DNA from: Muribaculaceae bacterium
GTDB lineage: Bacteria; Bacteroidota; Bacteroidia; Bacteroidales; Muribaculaceae
Assembly (NCBI GenBank): GCA_029051525.1
Contig: JAIDKG010000062.1
Span: 1-61,886 of the forward strand
Direction: 5' to 3'
Length of the DNA stretch: 61,886 nucleotides
Shown in pieces: positions 8,322 through 19,452 of this stretch. How positions within the stretch are numbered: position 1 is the stretch's first letter; every line of letters begins with the position of its first letter. A program made the position numbers and the translations under genes. The notes under the pieces are model-generated. The model was not told the origin of the DNA, ran no database searches, and worked only from the letters and a program-made list of their open reading frames with translations.

Positions 8322-8891
8322 TCATTGCTGCTCCTCGACTCCGGGCACATCCTGGCGCATTGCGGCCTCCCCTTCGGGGGATGTGTACCAGCGGGAGTAC
8401 ATGAGGTAATTGCGAGCGATTTTCACATTCATCTCCTTGGCCTTTTCAGGCTCCACCATCTTGATGAATTTGGCGGGGCAGCCACCCCATAGCTCGTGGG
8501 CACCTATCTTGGTGCGGCTGAGCACCACCGAACCGGCGGCTACGAGAGCGCCTTCGCCCACTTCGGCGTCGTCCATCACGATGGCGCCCATGCCGATCAG
8601 GGCGTAGTCGTGGATTTTTGCACCGTGGATCACCACGTTGTGGCCGATGGAGACATCGTTGCCGATTTCGATTGTGGATTTCTGATAGAGGGTGTGGAGC
8701 ACACTTCCGTCCTGAATGTTGACGCGGTCGCCGATGGTGATGGTATTCACATCGCCACGGAGCACTGTGGAGAACCACACCGAGCAGTCGCGACCCATAG
8801 TCACATCGCCCACTATCACTGCATTCTCGGCGAGGAAAGTGCCTTCGCCTATCACGGGGGTGAATCCCCTTACTGACTGTATGATTGCCAT
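8322..8891 (-). CDS. Gamma-carbonic anhydrase-like left-handed beta-helix protein
   Basis: This 189-residue protein is built of hexapeptide repeats (for example AVIVGDVTMGRDCSVW, IEIGNDVSIGHNVVIHG). It belongs to the YrdA/gamma-carbonic anhydrase family of trimeric left-handed beta-helix enzymes. The zinc-ligand histidines are visible in VLHTLYQ and GHNVVIHG. Many members have unproven activity, so bicarbonate/CO2 hydration is the family expectation only. It starts 18 bp after the end of the Xaa-Pro aminopeptidase gene and is probably its operon partner. Confidence 0.9.
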   Translation of the reverse strand: MAIIQSVRGFTPVIGEGTFLAENAVIVGDVTMGRDCSVWFSTVLRGDVNTITIGDRVNIQDGSVLHTLYQKSTIEIGNDVSIGHNVVIHGAKIHDYALIGMGAIVMDDAEVGEGALVAAGSVVLSRTKIGAHELWGGCPAKFIKMVEPEKAKEMNVKIARNYLMYSRWYTSPEGEAAMRQDVPGVEEQQ

Positions 8892-8909
8892 ATTGCTGAG
8901 TAATCCGGA

Positions 8910-10709
8910 TTATCGTTTGAGTTGGCGGGTCTTTTCGGCCATCCATGCAGCCTCGTCGGGGGAGAGGTGGGGGGTGAGGCGATTGCGCACCATTGTGTGG
9001 TAGTCGTTGACCCATTTGATTTCCTCATCGGTCATGATTGAGGTGTCGAAGAGGTTGAGGTCGAAGGGGAAGAGGGTCATCACCTCGAAGTGGAAGAATC
9101 GGCCGAATTCGGTCTCTTTCCAGGGCTCGGTGACGATGAGGTTCTCGCAGCGGATTCCGTAGCGGTCGGCCAGGTAGAGACCGGGCTCGTTGCTGGTGAT
9201 CATGCCGGGCTGCAGAGGGGTGGGGTTCTCGTTGAGCCGGATGTTCTGCGGACCCTCATGGCAGTTGATGAAGAATCCCACGCCATGGCCGGTGCCGTGG
9301 TAGTAGGCTTTCCCTTCGGCCCAGAGGAACTGGCGTGCGAGCGCATCGAGCTGGGCGCCGCGGGTGCCTTCGGGGAATATGGCGCGTGCCAGAGCGATGT
9401 GGCCTTTCATCACGAGAGTGAAGTCGTGGCGCTGCTCGGGAGTGGCTCCGCCCAGAGCGATGGTGCGGGTGATGTCGGTGGTGCCGAATGTGTACTGACC
9501 GCCGCTGTCGACCAGAAGCAGACCCTGTCCGGTGACGGGTACATCGGTCTCCGGAGTAGCCTCATAGTGCACGATTGCGCCGTGGCCGTTCCAGCCGATA
9601 ATGGCGGCGAAGCTCTCGTCGACACATGATTCATCGGCCAGACGCAGAGCGCGGAGTCGTCGGCCGAGTTCGACTTCGGTGAGGGTGCCGGTGGGGTATT
9701 CCTTCTCCACCATCATGAAGAAGCGGGTCAGCGCCACGCCATCTTTCTCCATGGCAGTGCCGAGGTTGGCGAGCATTGTGGCATTCTTGATACTTTTGAG
9801 TCGAGCCACGGCCGAACCGCCGAACACCGGAGAGCATCCCAGATGGTCGTAGAGTCCGCGCGAGGTCTTCTCGGGATCGATCAGCAATCGAGTCTCCTTG
9901 GGGAGTGCGGCTGCGAATTTGAGCACATCATCGTAGGGCTGCACTTCGATATGGTAGGTGTCAAGGTGCTTCTGCACTTCGGGTGTGATCTTGTCGGCAT
10001 CCACGAAGAGCACGCGGCGACCGCTCTCATCGAGATAGAGGTAGCTCACGAAGATGGGGGAGTAGGTGATGTCGCCCGAGGTGCGGAGATTGGTGGCCCA
10101 TGCGATGTCGTCGAGTGCAGAGAGGAGCACGGCATTGGCGAGCTCGCTCTTCACGGCCTCGATGATGCGAGCCACTTTGCTGTCGACGGTCTCGCCTACG
10201 ATTTTCTCATCGTGGACGAAGAGTTTGTTTTTCGGACGCTCCGGGCGGTCGGGGTATATGTAGTCAAACTGGGGGAAGTCGGTGTTGAGAGCCACACCGT
10301 TGTCGGCGAGCTCCTGCTGCAGGCGCTGAGCGAATGAGATGGAGAAAGTCATACCGTCGATACCTACGGTCTGACCTTTGGAGGTGTGCTCGGTGAGCCA
10401 GTCCACGAGGTCGACAGCTTCCGGGCCATCCTCCTTCATCATGCTGAAGCCGGTGCCTTGGAGCTGCTCCTCGGCCTGGAGGAAATAGCGGGAGTCGGTC
10501 CATACGAGTGCATCGGTGGCTGTGATTACGGCAGTGCCGTTGGTGCCGTTGCTCGACTCGAAGCCGGTGAGCCATTCGCGGCCGCGCCAGTGGTGAGGGG
10601 GTATCTCCGACTGATGGGGGTCGGTGCCGGTGATTACGCAGGCATCGATGCCATGCTGCTTCATGGCCTCGCGGAGATTGGAGAGGTAGGTGAGATTCTT
10701 CTTTTCCAT
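8910..10709 (-). CDS. Xaa-Pro aminopeptidase (M24B)
   Basis: This 599-residue cytosolic metallopeptidase removes N-terminal residues preceding proline. Two creatinase N-like domains (about 1-300) precede the pita-bread catalytic domain. The metal ligands can be read: Asp in LLLVDSGGQY and in TTDITRT, His in YYHGTGHGVGFF, Glu in ITSNEPGLY and in CENLIVTEP. The long three-domain form is the eukaryote-like XPNPEP1 type common in Bacteroidetes. The start MEKKNLTYLSNLR is chosen because the upstream extension is low-complexity and lacks family similarity. A -7 box lies about 130 bp upstream. Confidence 0.93.
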   Translation of the reverse strand: MEKKNLTYLSNLREAMKQHGIDACVITGTDPHQSEIPPHHWRGREWLTGFESSNGTNGTAVITATDALVWTDSRYFLQAEEQLQGTGFSMMKEDGPEAVDLVDWLTEHTSKGQTVGIDGMTFSISFAQRLQQELADNGVALNTDFPQFDYIYPDRPERPKNKLFVHDEKIVGETVDSKVARIIEAVKSELANAVLLSALDDIAWATNLRTSGDITYSPIFVSYLYLDESGRRVLFVDADKITPEVQKHLDTYHIEVQPYDDVLKFAAALPKETRLLIDPEKTSRGLYDHLGCSPVFGGSAVARLKSIKNATMLANLGTAMEKDGVALTRFFMMVEKEYPTGTLTEVELGRRLRALRLADESCVDESFAAIIGWNGHGAIVHYEATPETDVPVTGQGLLLVDSGGQYTFGTTDITRTIALGGATPEQRHDFTLVMKGHIALARAIFPEGTRGAQLDALARQFLWAEGKAYYHGTGHGVGFFINCHEGPQNIRLNENPTPLQPGMITSNEPGLYLADRYGIRCENLIVTEPWKETEFGRFFHFEVMTLFPFDLNLFDTSIMTDEEIKWVNDYHTMVRNRLTPHLSPDEAAWMAEKTRQLKR

Positions 10710-10745
10710 ATGAGATTTATATGTGATGTCTTGATGTGAGGAGGG

Positions 10746-11079
10746 TGGAATGAGTCGTAAAGGTTGCCGCATGAGGAGCGGAAAGGGGGTGGAGAGATGG
10801 CTGTGGCCCACTCGTGGCGGAGAGAGGATAGCCGATGCAAATGTAATGAGATAAATCCGAAAATGAAAATATCCAAAGTAAAAAACGCTCGAAGGCCACC
10901 GGAAGTTGCCGCATGGCAATGGTGGGGGTGCCGGAAAGGTGAGTGTCTATGCGGTCTGAGCCGTGAGTGAGAGAGCCCGAATCCGGGGGGTGAATGAAAA
11001 GTGGGGAGATGAAATATTGGTCAAAAAGGCGTAAGATTGGCCTATTTCGCATCCGGGGGGGGTAAAATGGATACTCACA
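10746..11079. other. Intergenic stretch without a gene
   Basis: No credible coding region is seen. The sequence is G-rich with short internal repeats: AATCCGGGGGG-type runs near 10980 and 11050, and a block ATGCGGTCTGAGC at 10949-10961 that recurs with one mismatch at 11134-11146 inside the candidate ncRNA, both following a GAGT. It could hold a degenerate second copy of that RNA. Confidence 0.4.
10838..10845 (-). promoter_or_regulatory. -7 box of the Xaa-Pro aminopeptidase gene
   Basis: TACATTTG on the minus strand fits TAnnTTTG. The -33 region is only T-rich. The leader is about 120 nt. Confidence 0.5.
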
Positions 11080-11111
11080 CTTGCATGGGCCGCTGAAAGT
11101 TTTTATATTTG
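11080..11111 (+). promoter_or_regulatory. Promoter of a candidate non-coding RNA
   Basis: CTTG (11080-11083), a 20-nt spacer, then TATATTTG (11104-11111), close to the Bacteroidetes consensus. No gene follows for 470 bp, but two terminator-like hairpins do. Confidence 0.65.
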
Positions 11112-11179
11112 CATTGTCAAGAAGCGAGTACCCATGCGGCCTGAGCGGCTGTAGCGGTGGAAAACTCAAAGAAATTCTA

Positions 11180-11248
11180 ATGGGAGGAGCGTGAACGTCG
11201 TGATGATATGCAGGAGTTTTGGCAAGGAAGCTCTGCTCCCCCATTTTT
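11180..11248 (+). terminator. Terminator-like hairpin inside the candidate ncRNA
   Basis: A 10-bp G/C-rich stem with one bulged A (11180-11190 with 11235-11244), an internal 7-bp helix, and a T5 run at 11244-11248. It may be an internal or first terminator. Confidence 0.5.
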
Positions 11249-11365
11249 ATAACGCATGCTGACCCGAGCGAAGTAGTATCGATGTTACAAAGTATCGATG
11301 TAGCATCCGGATAGCCGGGCAGTGAAAGATATGATTTAGTGATATATTTGTAAGTTAGTGGTTTG

Positions 11366-11404
11366 GTAAACGTCTACTTGTGAAAGTGGGCGTTTGCTTT
11401 TTTT
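11366..11404 (+). terminator. Strong intrinsic terminator of the candidate ncRNA
   Basis: GTAAACGTCTACTT pairs over 14 bp (three G-U) with AAGTGGGCGTTTGC around a GTGA loop, followed by seven T residues. It lies just before the promoter of the GlmU-like gene. Confidence 0.85.
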
Positions 11405-11416
11405 ATGAGATGATTG

Positions 11417-11446
11417 TTTGCAATCCGGCAAACTTCACTATATTTG
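11417..11446 (+). promoter_or_regulatory. Promoter of the GlmU-like gene
   Basis: TTTG (11417-11420), an 18-nt spacer, then TATATTTG (11439-11446). The leader is about 135 nt. Confidence 0.6.
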
Positions 11447-11587
11447 CAGAATCTTTCGCGTCGGCGCGGCGCTGCCTCATAAGGTGATGTGGCCCATTTG
11501 GGAGCCACCGGGGAGATGCCCCGCAAGTCAAAGCCGCCGGAAGAATGAATAGAAAAACCAACAGAATAGATATAGAGAGTGAAAGCG

Positions 11588-12805
11588 ATGCGTCAGATAG
11601 TATTGTTTGACACCGAGAGTGTGCATGCGGACCTTCTTCCGATATCCTACACTCGTCCGGTGGCGGCGTTCCGCCTTGGTGTGCGCACACTGCGCGAGCA
11701 ATGGGAGGAGATTATGCCGGGTGAGTATTTCTACCGTCCGGTGGAGTTTCAGCAGGATAAATTCGGCACCTGTCCGGCCGGAGCGGAGGATCTGCTTTTT
11801 GTGGCAGGCAATCTGGTGCCCGATGAGCGTCTGGTGGAGCCGATTATGGGGCTGCAGTCCGGTGAGGCTCTGATGTGTGGAGGCCGGATGGTGGCTTTCC
11901 GTGGGTCGGAGAGAGCACTCGATGCCGGTGAGCCGGAGGCAGTGGTCGAGCTCCCCGAGGGGGAGGCGGTGCTGCTGGAGTTTGCCTATGATATATTCCG
12001 CAATAATGCCGAAGTGCTGAAGCGTGAATACCATCGGCTTACGGCCGGCCGCACATCGGCTCCGCTCAGCGACAGCAATCGCGTGATAGGCGACCTGACC
12101 GATGCCGAAGGGCACCCGATGATTTTTCTGGAGGAGGGTGCCTCGGTAGAGGGTGCGATAATCAATGTGAAGGAGGGGCCGGCGTATATCGGTCGCGATG
12201 CCACTGTGATGGAGGGGAGCTGTCTGCGCGGTCCGATAGCGCTTTGCGATCACGCGCAGGTGAAGATGGGCGCCATGATATATGGCGGCACTACCTTCGG
12301 CCCATATTGCAAGATAGGGGGCGAGGTGCAGAATGTAGTGATATTCGGCTATAGCAATAAGGCTCACGACGGCTATCTGGGCAATGCCGTGATAGGGGAG
12401 TGGTGCAATCTCGGTGCCGGAGTGAATGCTTCCAATCTCAAGAATGATTATAGCAAAGTGCGGGTGTGGAATTATCCGCGCCATTCCTTCATGCGCACCG
12501 ATCTGCAATTCTGCGGATTGATTATGGCCGACCACAGCAAGGCCGGTATCAACTGCATGTTCAACACTGCCACGGTGGTGGGAGTGGGTGTGAATCTGCA
12601 TGGAGCCGGTTTCCCGCGCGTGTTTGTGGCATCGTTTCAGGAGGGTTCGCCGGCGGGTGGCATGACCGATGTGCCGCTGAAGAAATTCTACCAGATAGCA
12701 GAGCGCGTGATGAGCCGCCGCGGACTGACACTTACAGATGCCGACCGCCGCATCTACGAGCGAGTGTATGAGGTGGCGTCGCGCTATAAGCAGCCGCATA
12801 AATAG
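11588..12805 (+). CDS. GlmU-like sugar nucleotidyltransferase with beta-helix domain
   Basis: This 405-residue protein is of the Bacteroidetes 'alternative GlmU' type. The N-terminal half resembles a degenerate nucleotidyltransferase (MRQIVLFDTE... LLPISYTRPVAAFRLG). The C-terminal half is a left-handed beta-helix with hexapeptide repeats (AYIGRDATVMEGSCLRGP, KMGAMIYGGTTFGPYCKIGGEV, GEWCNLGAGVNASNLKND) like the acyltransferase domain of GlmU. A UDP-sugar substrate is a family-based guess. The ATG at 11588 is preferred over one 9 bp upstream because MRQIVLFD is the family start. The gene is followed by the independent rpsL promoter. Confidence 0.85.
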   Translation: MRQIVLFDTESVHADLLPISYTRPVAAFRLGVRTLREQWEEIMPGEYFYRPVEFQQDKFGTCPAGAEDLLFVAGNLVPDERLVEPIMGLQSGEALMCGGRMVAFRGSERALDAGEPEAVVELPEGEAVLLEFAYDIFRNNAEVLKREYHRLTAGRTSAPLSDSNRVIGDLTDAEGHPMIFLEEGASVEGAIINVKEGPAYIGRDATVMEGSCLRGPIALCDHAQVKMGAMIYGGTTFGPYCKIGGEVQNVVIFGYSNKAHDGYLGNAVIGEWCNLGAGVNASNLKNDYSKVRVWNYPRHSFMRTDLQFCGLIMADHSKAGINCMFNTATVVGVGVNLHGAGFPRVFVASFQEGSPAGGMTDVPLKKFYQIAERVMSRRGLTLTDADRRIYERVYEVASRYKQPHK

Positions 12806-12834
12806 TGGTGTCCTGCAAAAAAGGGGGTTGAAAA

Positions 12835-12866
12835 TTTGCGTAAACGGTTTATTTTTAGTAACTTTG
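12835..12866 (+). promoter_or_regulatory. str operon (rpsL) promoter
   Basis: TTTG (12835-12838), a 20-nt spacer, then TAACTTTG (12859-12866): a perfect consensus match. The leader is about 110 nt. It probably drives rpsL-rpsG-fusA-rpsJ and onward. Confidence 0.8.
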
Positions 12867-12982
12867 CAGAGTTTTGAAGGATACTTCAAAGATTGCTGAC
12901 GCTAATGGTTTGGTTTACAGACTGTTGGTGATTAGCAATCGATGTGTATAAAGCAAACAACCAACTAATCAAAATATACAGA

Positions 12983-13366
12983 ATGCCTACTATTCAGCAA
13001 TTAGTAAGAAAGGGCCGCACTGTCCTGAAGGATAAGAGCAAGTCTCCGGCTCTGGATTCGTGCCCGCAGCGTCGTGGCGTATGTGTGCGCGTATACACCA
13101 CCACTCCTAAGAAGCCTAACTCGGCTATGCGTAAGGTGGCACGTGTGCGTCTCACCAACGGCAAGGAGGTTAACTCCTACATTCCCGGCGAGGGTCACAA
13201 CCTGCAGGAGCACTCGATCGTAATGGTGCGCGGTGGTCGTGTGAAAGACCTTCCCGGTGTGCGTTATCACATCGTGCGTGGCACACTCGACACAGCAGGC
13301 GTGCAGGGCCGCACACAGCGTCGTTCGAAATACGGTGCAAAGCGTCCTAAAGCAGCCAAGAAGTAA
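12983..13366 (+). CDS. rpsL: 30S ribosomal protein uS12
   Basis: This 127-residue decoding-centre protein starts [12 protein letters not shown] and keeps the universally conserved [19 protein letters not shown] and [11 protein letters not shown] blocks. The lysine in [10 protein letters not shown], which corresponds to the streptomycin-resistance position, is the wild-type Lys, so no resistance mutation is evident there. It is the first gene of the str operon. The open frame extends 13 codons upstream, but the family start is the ATG at 12983. Confidence 0.98.
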   Translation: MPTIQQLVRKGRTVLKDKSKSPALDSCPQRRGVCVRVYTTTPKKPNSAMRKVARVRLTNGKEVNSYIPGEGHNLQEHSIVMVRGGRVKDLPGVRYHIVRGTLDTAGVQGRTQRRSKYGAKRPKAAKK

Positions 13367-13528
13367 TCAAATCAAATCAGCATCCGGTTTTTGATTTATT
13401 GGTGACGCTGAAAGGTTGAGTAAACCGGCGCAAGAGAGCGCAGGGTTGAAGTTATCGGGCGGAAACATCTAAAACGTAAGCCCCTCGAAGCAACCAAGGA
13501 ACAAAACCACATTCCATTTAAACAGAAA

Positions 13529-14005
13529 ATGAGAAAAGCAAAGCCTAAGAAAAGGGTAACTCTCCCTGATCCCGTCTTTCATGACGTTAAGGTGACTAAA
13601 TTTGTGAATCACCTGATGTATGACGGCAAGAAAAACACAGCCTACACAATCTTCTACACAGCACTGGAGACTGTAAAGGCAAAAATGCCCAATGAGGAGA
13701 AGTCAGCCCTCGAGATTTGGAAAAAGGCTCTTGAGAATGTGACTCCCCAGGTGGAGGTTAAGTCACGCCGTGTGGGCGGTGCCACTTTCCAGGTGCCCAC
13801 CGAGATTCGTGCTGACCGCAAGGAGTCGATCTCTATGAAAAACCTCATCATCTTCGCCCGCAAGCGTGGCGGCAAGACTATGGCCGACAAGCTCGCTGCA
13901 GAAATCGTAGACGCCTTCAATGACCAGGGCGGCGCTTACAAGCGTAAAGAGGATATGCACCGCATGGCTGAGGCCAACCGCGCATTCGCACACTTCAGAT
14001 TTTAA
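13529..14005 (+). CDS. rpsG: 30S ribosomal protein uS7
   Basis: This 158-residue uS7 organises the 3' major domain of 16S rRNA and the head of the 30S subunit. The conserved [18 protein letters not shown] and [16 protein letters not shown] segments are intact. A 162-bp gap separates it from rpsL, unusually wide for this operon. It contains no gene and has some A-rich leader-like sequence. In many bacteria S7 represses the str mRNA by binding between rpsL and rpsG, so the gap is a reasonable place to look for such a site, though none is recognisable by eye. Confidence 0.98.
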   Translation: MRKAKPKKRVTLPDPVFHDVKVTKFVNHLMYDGKKNTAYTIFYTALETVKAKMPNEEKSALEIWKKALENVTPQVEVKSRRVGGATFQVPTEIRADRKESISMKNLIIFARKRGGKTMADKLAAEIVDAFNDQGGAYKRKEDMHRMAEANRAFAHFRF

Positions 14006-14020
14006 CAGCAGACTCATACA

Positions 14021-16144
<2,124 letters not shown>

Positions 16145-16162
16145 TAAAGACAAGAATATACA

Positions 16163-16468
16163 ATGAGCCAGAAAATCAGAATCAAACTGAAATCTTACGA
16201 TCACAACCTGGTCGACAAGTCGGCCGAGAAGATCGTAAAGACAGTGAAATCCACAGGCGCCGTGGTGAGCGGTCCGATACCTCTGCCCACCCACAAGCGC
16301 ATCTTCACCGTCAACCGCTCCACCTTCGTCAACAAGAAGAGCCGCGAGCAGTTTGAGCTCAGCTCATACCAGCGCCTGATCGACATCTACAGCTCTACAG
16401 CCAAGACAGTCGATGCGCTCATGAAGCTGGAACTCCCCAGCGGTGTCGACGTTTCGATCAAGGTCTAA
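16163..16468 (+). CDS. rpsJ: 30S ribosomal protein uS10
   Basis: This 101-residue uS10 ([25 protein letters not shown]) has the conserved [17 protein letters not shown] segment. It belongs to the 30S head and is also the NusG-contacting component (NusE) of antitermination complexes. It ends the str part of the cluster. A 224-bp structured gap then precedes rplC, instead of the tight spacing seen elsewhere. Confidence 0.98.
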   Translation: MSQKIRIKLKSYDHNLVDKSAEKIVKTVKSTGAVVSGPIPLPTHKRIFTVNRSTFVNKKSREQFELSSYQRLIDIYSSTAKTVDALMKLELPSGVDVSIKV

Positions 16469-16692
16469 GCATCGCGCCCTGATACTCCGGTCCGCTTTCG
16501 AGCGGCCTCAGGCCATCCGATACAACACTCCCCTGCACCCGGGCACCGGGGCAGGGGAGCAGTCGGGCCGGAACACCAACCCCAACAAAAAATAACCAAC
16601 AACACAATACCGAAGCCTCTTGTGGAGGAGTGCGCCAACCCCCGGCGACGGGAGCACTCAGCTCGCAATGCTTCAAAACAATCTAAGTAGAA
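16469..16692 (+). promoter_or_regulatory. Structured leader between rpsJ and rplC
   Basis: This gap holds two clear structures and no gene. The first is a hairpin with arms CTCCCCTGC (16528-16536) and GCAGGGGAG (16551-16559) stacked on CCCGG/CCGGG, with no T-run after it. The second is a probable three-way junction just before rplC: GAAGC (16612-16616) with GCTTC (16670-16674), enclosing a small CCTC/GAGG hairpin and AGTGC (16629-16633) with GCACT (16654-16658). No good promoter is visible. An autoregulatory ribosomal-protein leader (as L4 does in Escherichia coli S10 mRNA) is an inference. Confidence 0.5.
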
Positions 16693-17310
16693 ATGCCAGG
16701 ATTATTAGGAAAGAAAATCGGAATGACATCCGTTTTCAGTGCCGACGGCAAGAATGTGCCGTGCACTGTTATCGAAGTAGGTCCTTGTGTGGTTACTCAA
16801 ATCAAGACTGTAGAGACCGACGGCTATGAGGCTGTACAGGTGGGCTTCCAGGAGAAGAAGGAGAAGCACACCAACAAGGCAGAGGCCGGTCACTTCTCTA
16901 AAGCCGGAGTAGCCCCGCAGCGCCACTTGGCCGAGTTCAAGTCGTTTGAGACTGTACCTGCCCTCGGTGAGACTCTCACAGTGGAGCTCTTCCAGGAGGG
17001 TGGCTTCGTCGACGTTGTCGGCACCAGCAAGGGTAAAGGCTTCCAGGGCGTCGTGAAGCGTCACGGCTTCGGCGGCGTAGGCCAGAGCACCCATGGTCAG
17101 CACAACCGTCTTCGTGCGCCGGGTTCAATCGGTGCCTGCTCGTATCCCGCAAAGGTATTCAAAGGCCTCCGCATGGCCGGCCAGATGGGCAACGAGCGTG
17201 TGACCGTGCAGAATCTCCAGGTGATCAAAGTTCTGCCCGAACACAATTTGTTAATGATCAAGGGAAGCATTCCCGGTCCCAAAGGTTCAATCGTTTTAGT
17301 TGAGAAATAA
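16693..17310 (+). CDS. rplC: 50S ribosomal protein uL3
   Basis: This 205-residue uL3 ([21 protein letters not shown]) binds near the 3' end of 23S rRNA and reaches the peptidyl-transferase centre with its long loop ([34 protein letters not shown]). It is the first gene after the structured leader. Its TAA overlaps the rplD ATG (TAATG), so the two are translationally coupled. Confidence 0.98.
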   Translation: MPGLLGKKIGMTSVFSADGKNVPCTVIEVGPCVVTQIKTVETDGYEAVQVGFQEKKEKHTNKAEAGHFSKAGVAPQRHLAEFKSFETVPALGETLTVELFQEGGFVDVVGTSKGKGFQGVVKRHGFGGVGQSTHGQHNRLRAPGSIGACSYPAKVFKGLRMAGQMGNERVTVQNLQVIKVLPEHNLLMIKGSIPGPKGSIVLVEK

Positions 17311-17936
17311 TGGAAGTAGCAGTTTATAACATCAAAGGTGAAGATACCGGTCGCAAGGTGACCCTCAATGATGAAGTTTTTGGCCGCGACCTCTCCGAGG
17401 GCAATGCAGAGCACACCCTCTATCTCGACGTAAAACAGTTTCTCGGCAATCAGCGTCAGGGCACACACAAGAGTAAAGAGCGCAGCGAGATTTCGGGTTC
17501 GACCCGCAAGCTGATCCGCCAGAAGGGTGGCGGCGGCGCACGTCGCGGCGACATCAACTCTCCGCTCCTGCGTGGCGGTGCCACAGTATTCGGCCCGCGT
17601 CCGCGCGATTACCGCAGCAAGCTCAACAAGAAGCAGAAAGCCCTTGCACGCCGCATCGCTCTGACTTCAAAGGCTCCCAGCATCGTGGTTGTAGAGAACT
17701 TCTCGTTCGACGCTCCCCGCACAAAGAGCTACATGGAGCTTGCCAAGAACTTCAAGGTGGCCGACAAGAAGGTGCTTCTCGTAATGCCCGAGAAGGACGA
17801 CAACGTCCTGCTGTCGGTGCGCAACGTGCCCAACGCACTTCTGCAGCGCGCCATGGACCTCAACGCCTACACTGTGCTCAACACAGATGCCATCATCGTG
17901 ACAGAGGACAGCGTGGAAGTACTTAATCAATTCTAA
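17310..17936 (+). CDS. rplD: 50S ribosomal protein uL4
   Basis: This 208-residue uL4 lines the exit tunnel. The loop with [19 protein letters not shown] is intact. In Escherichia coli L4 represses its own operon, so the structured leader ahead of rplC makes it a candidate regulator here (inference). It overlaps rplC by one base and is followed by rplW after 18 bp. Confidence 0.98.
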   Translation: MEVAVYNIKGEDTGRKVTLNDEVFGRDLSEGNAEHTLYLDVKQFLGNQRQGTHKSKERSEISGSTRKLIRQKGGGGARRGDINSPLLRGGATVFGPRPRDYRSKLNKKQKALARRIALTSKAPSIVVVENFSFDAPRTKSYMELAKNFKVADKKVLLVMPEKDDNVLLSVRNVPNALLQRAMDLNAYTVLNTDAIIVTEDSVEVLNQF

Positions 17937-17954
17937 AGCAAGGAGACTACAGAA

Positions 17955-18245
17955 ATGAAAATAGAGATTCGCCCTATCATGACTGAAAAGGCCACGGCCT
18001 ACAGCGAGAAGCAGAACTGCTACACTTTTGCTGTGTCTCCGGACGCCAACAAGTTTCAGATCAAGGACATTGTTGAGAAGCTCTACAATGTGCGCGTGGT
18101 AAGCGTCAACACCGCCAACTACGCAGGCAAGCGCACCGCCCGCTACACCAAGGCCGGGCTGCTCCGCGGCTCGAAGCCGGCCTTCAAGAAGGCCTATGTG
18201 ACAGTAGCCGAGGGTCAAACGATCGATTACTATAGCAATATTTAA
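17955..18245 (+). CDS. rplW: 50S ribosomal protein uL23
   Basis: This 96-residue uL23 ([25 protein letters not shown]) forms part of the docking platform at the tunnel exit for trigger factor and SRP. An AAGGAG-like sequence lies about 9 nt before the ATG, a weak Shine-Dalgarno in a genome that mostly lacks them. Spacing to rplB is 8 bp. Confidence 0.97.
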   Translation: MKIEIRPIMTEKATAYSEKQNCYTFAVSPDANKFQIKDIVEKLYNVRVVSVNTANYAGKRTARYTKAGLLRGSKPAFKKAYVTVAEGQTIDYYSNI

Positions 18246-18253
18246 ACGTTCCA

Positions 18254-19120
18254 ATGGCAGTAAAAAAATTCAAGCCCACAACTCCGGGCCAAAGACACAA
18301 GATTATTGGTGTGTTCAAACGCGAAGAGCAGGTCAAGCTCAACGGCGAGACCTCGATCCGCAAATCGACTGCTAACGCACCAGAAAAGTCTCTTATCGTC
18401 GGCAAGCGTTCGACGGGCGGCCGCAACAGCTCAGGCCATCTGAGCACTCGCTATCGTGGCGGCGGTCACAAGAGAAAATTGCGTCTCATCGACTTCAAGC
18501 GTAACAACGACGGTGTGCCTGCAGTGGTGAAGACCATCGAGTATGATCCCAACCGCAGCGCCCGCATCGCCCTGCTTTACTACACCGACGGCTCCAAGGC
18601 CTACATGATCGCCCCCAACGGTCTTGAGGTCGGCCAGACAGTAGTGAGCGGTGCTGATGCAGCTCCCGAGGTGGGCAACTCGCTCCCCCTGGCGAAGATC
18701 CCCGTGGGTACGCTCATCCATTGTATCGAACTGCGTCCCGGTCAGGGTGCCAGCATGGCACGTTCAGCCGGTACGTTCGCTCAGCTGACTTCTCGCGAAG
18801 GTGACTACGCGATTATCAAACTTCCTTCGGGTGAAACCCGCAAGGTGCTTCTTTCATGCCGTGCTACAGTAGGTGTCGTTGGCAACAGCGAGCACTCACT
18901 GGAGTCGAGCGGTAAAGCCGGCCGCAGCCGCTGGCAGGGTCGCCGCCCCCACAACCGTGGTGTGGTAATGAACCCTGTGGATCACCCGATGGGTGGTGGT
19001 GAAGGCCGTCAGAGCGGCGGACATCCCCGTTCGCGCACAGGTCTTTATGCTAAGGGCCTGAAGACTCGCTCGCCGAAGAAACATTCTTCGAAGTACATCA
19101 TTGAAAGAAGAAAAAAATAA
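18254..19120 (+). CDS. rplB: 50S ribosomal protein uL2
   Basis: This 288-residue uL2 is needed for subunit association and peptidyl transfer. The conserved C-terminal [24 protein letters not shown] segment includes the essential histidine region. It is slightly longer than the Escherichia coli protein (273), with an N-terminal stretch ([22 protein letters not shown]) typical of Bacteroidetes. Confidence 0.98.
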   Translation: MAVKKFKPTTPGQRHKIIGVFKREEQVKLNGETSIRKSTANAPEKSLIVGKRSTGGRNSSGHLSTRYRGGGHKRKLRLIDFKRNNDGVPAVVKTIEYDPNRSARIALLYYTDGSKAYMIAPNGLEVGQTVVSGADAAPEVGNSLPLAKIPVGTLIHCIELRPGQGASMARSAGTFAQLTSREGDYAIIKLPSGETRKVLLSCRATVGVVGNSEHSLESSGKAGRSRWQGRRPHNRGVVMNPVDHPMGGGEGRQSGGHPRSRTGLYAKGLKTRSPKKHSSKYIIERRKK

Positions 19121-19142
19121 AATCTGATAAAAGAAGACAACT

Positions 19143-19412
19143 ATGAGTCGTTCGCTTAAAAAAGGACCATTTATCAGCGTAAAGCTCGAAAAGAAAGTGG
19201 CTGCGATGGAGGAAAGCGGCAAAAAGTCTGTGATCAAGACCTGGAGCCGTGCCTCTATGATTTCTCCGGATTTCGTAGGCCACACTTTCGCAGTGCACAA
19301 TGGTAACAAGTTCATACCTGTCTATGTGACCGAGAACATGGTGGGTCACAAGCTCGGTGAGTTTGCTCCCACCCGCACCTTCCGTGGCCACGGCGGCAAC
19401 AAGAAGAAATAA
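19143..19412 (+). CDS. rpsS: 30S ribosomal protein uS19
   Basis: This 89-residue uS19 ([19 protein letters not shown]) of the 30S head contacts tRNA and intersubunit bridges. The conserved [23 protein letters not shown] block and the basic tail [11 protein letters not shown] are complete. Confidence 0.98.
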   Translation: MSRSLKKGPFISVKLEKKVAAMEESGKKSVIKTWSRASMISPDFVGHTFAVHNGNKFIPVYVTENMVGHKLGEFAPTRTFRGHGGNKKK

Positions 19413-19452
19413 ATGGCCCTAAACTAACAAGATAAAAAAGACACAATATACA

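Larger units (their letters stand above)
11118..11404 (+). ncRNA. Candidate structured non-coding RNA, unassigned
   Basis: A promoter match ends at 11111 and a strong intrinsic terminator sits at 11366-11404, bounding a transcript of about 285 nt with no plausible reading frame. Visible structure: a long-range pairing CATGCG (11133-11138) with CGCATG (11253-11258) enclosing a hairpin ATGGG-A-GGAGC / GCTCCCCCAT (11180-11190 / 11235-11244) with an inner GAGTTTT/GAAGCTC helix, then an ATCGAT/ATCGAT hairpin and CCGG/CCGG. I do not find the signatures of tmRNA, RNase P RNA or SRP RNA. A 6S-like RNA is possible but unproven. A shorter product ending near 11250 is also possible, because the first hairpin is followed by ATTTTTAT. 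Confidence 0.55.

Noticed and set aside
11118..11250. SRP (4.5S-like) RNA assignment for the ncRNA
   Set aside because: An AGGAAGC-type segment drew attention, but the conserved GGTCAGG...GGAA tetraloop signature of domain IV is missing.
11528..12889. A 453-codon minus-strand open frame
   Set aside because: It lies wholly antisense to the GlmU-like gene, is His/Arg-rich with no family pattern, and is a shadow of its codon bias.
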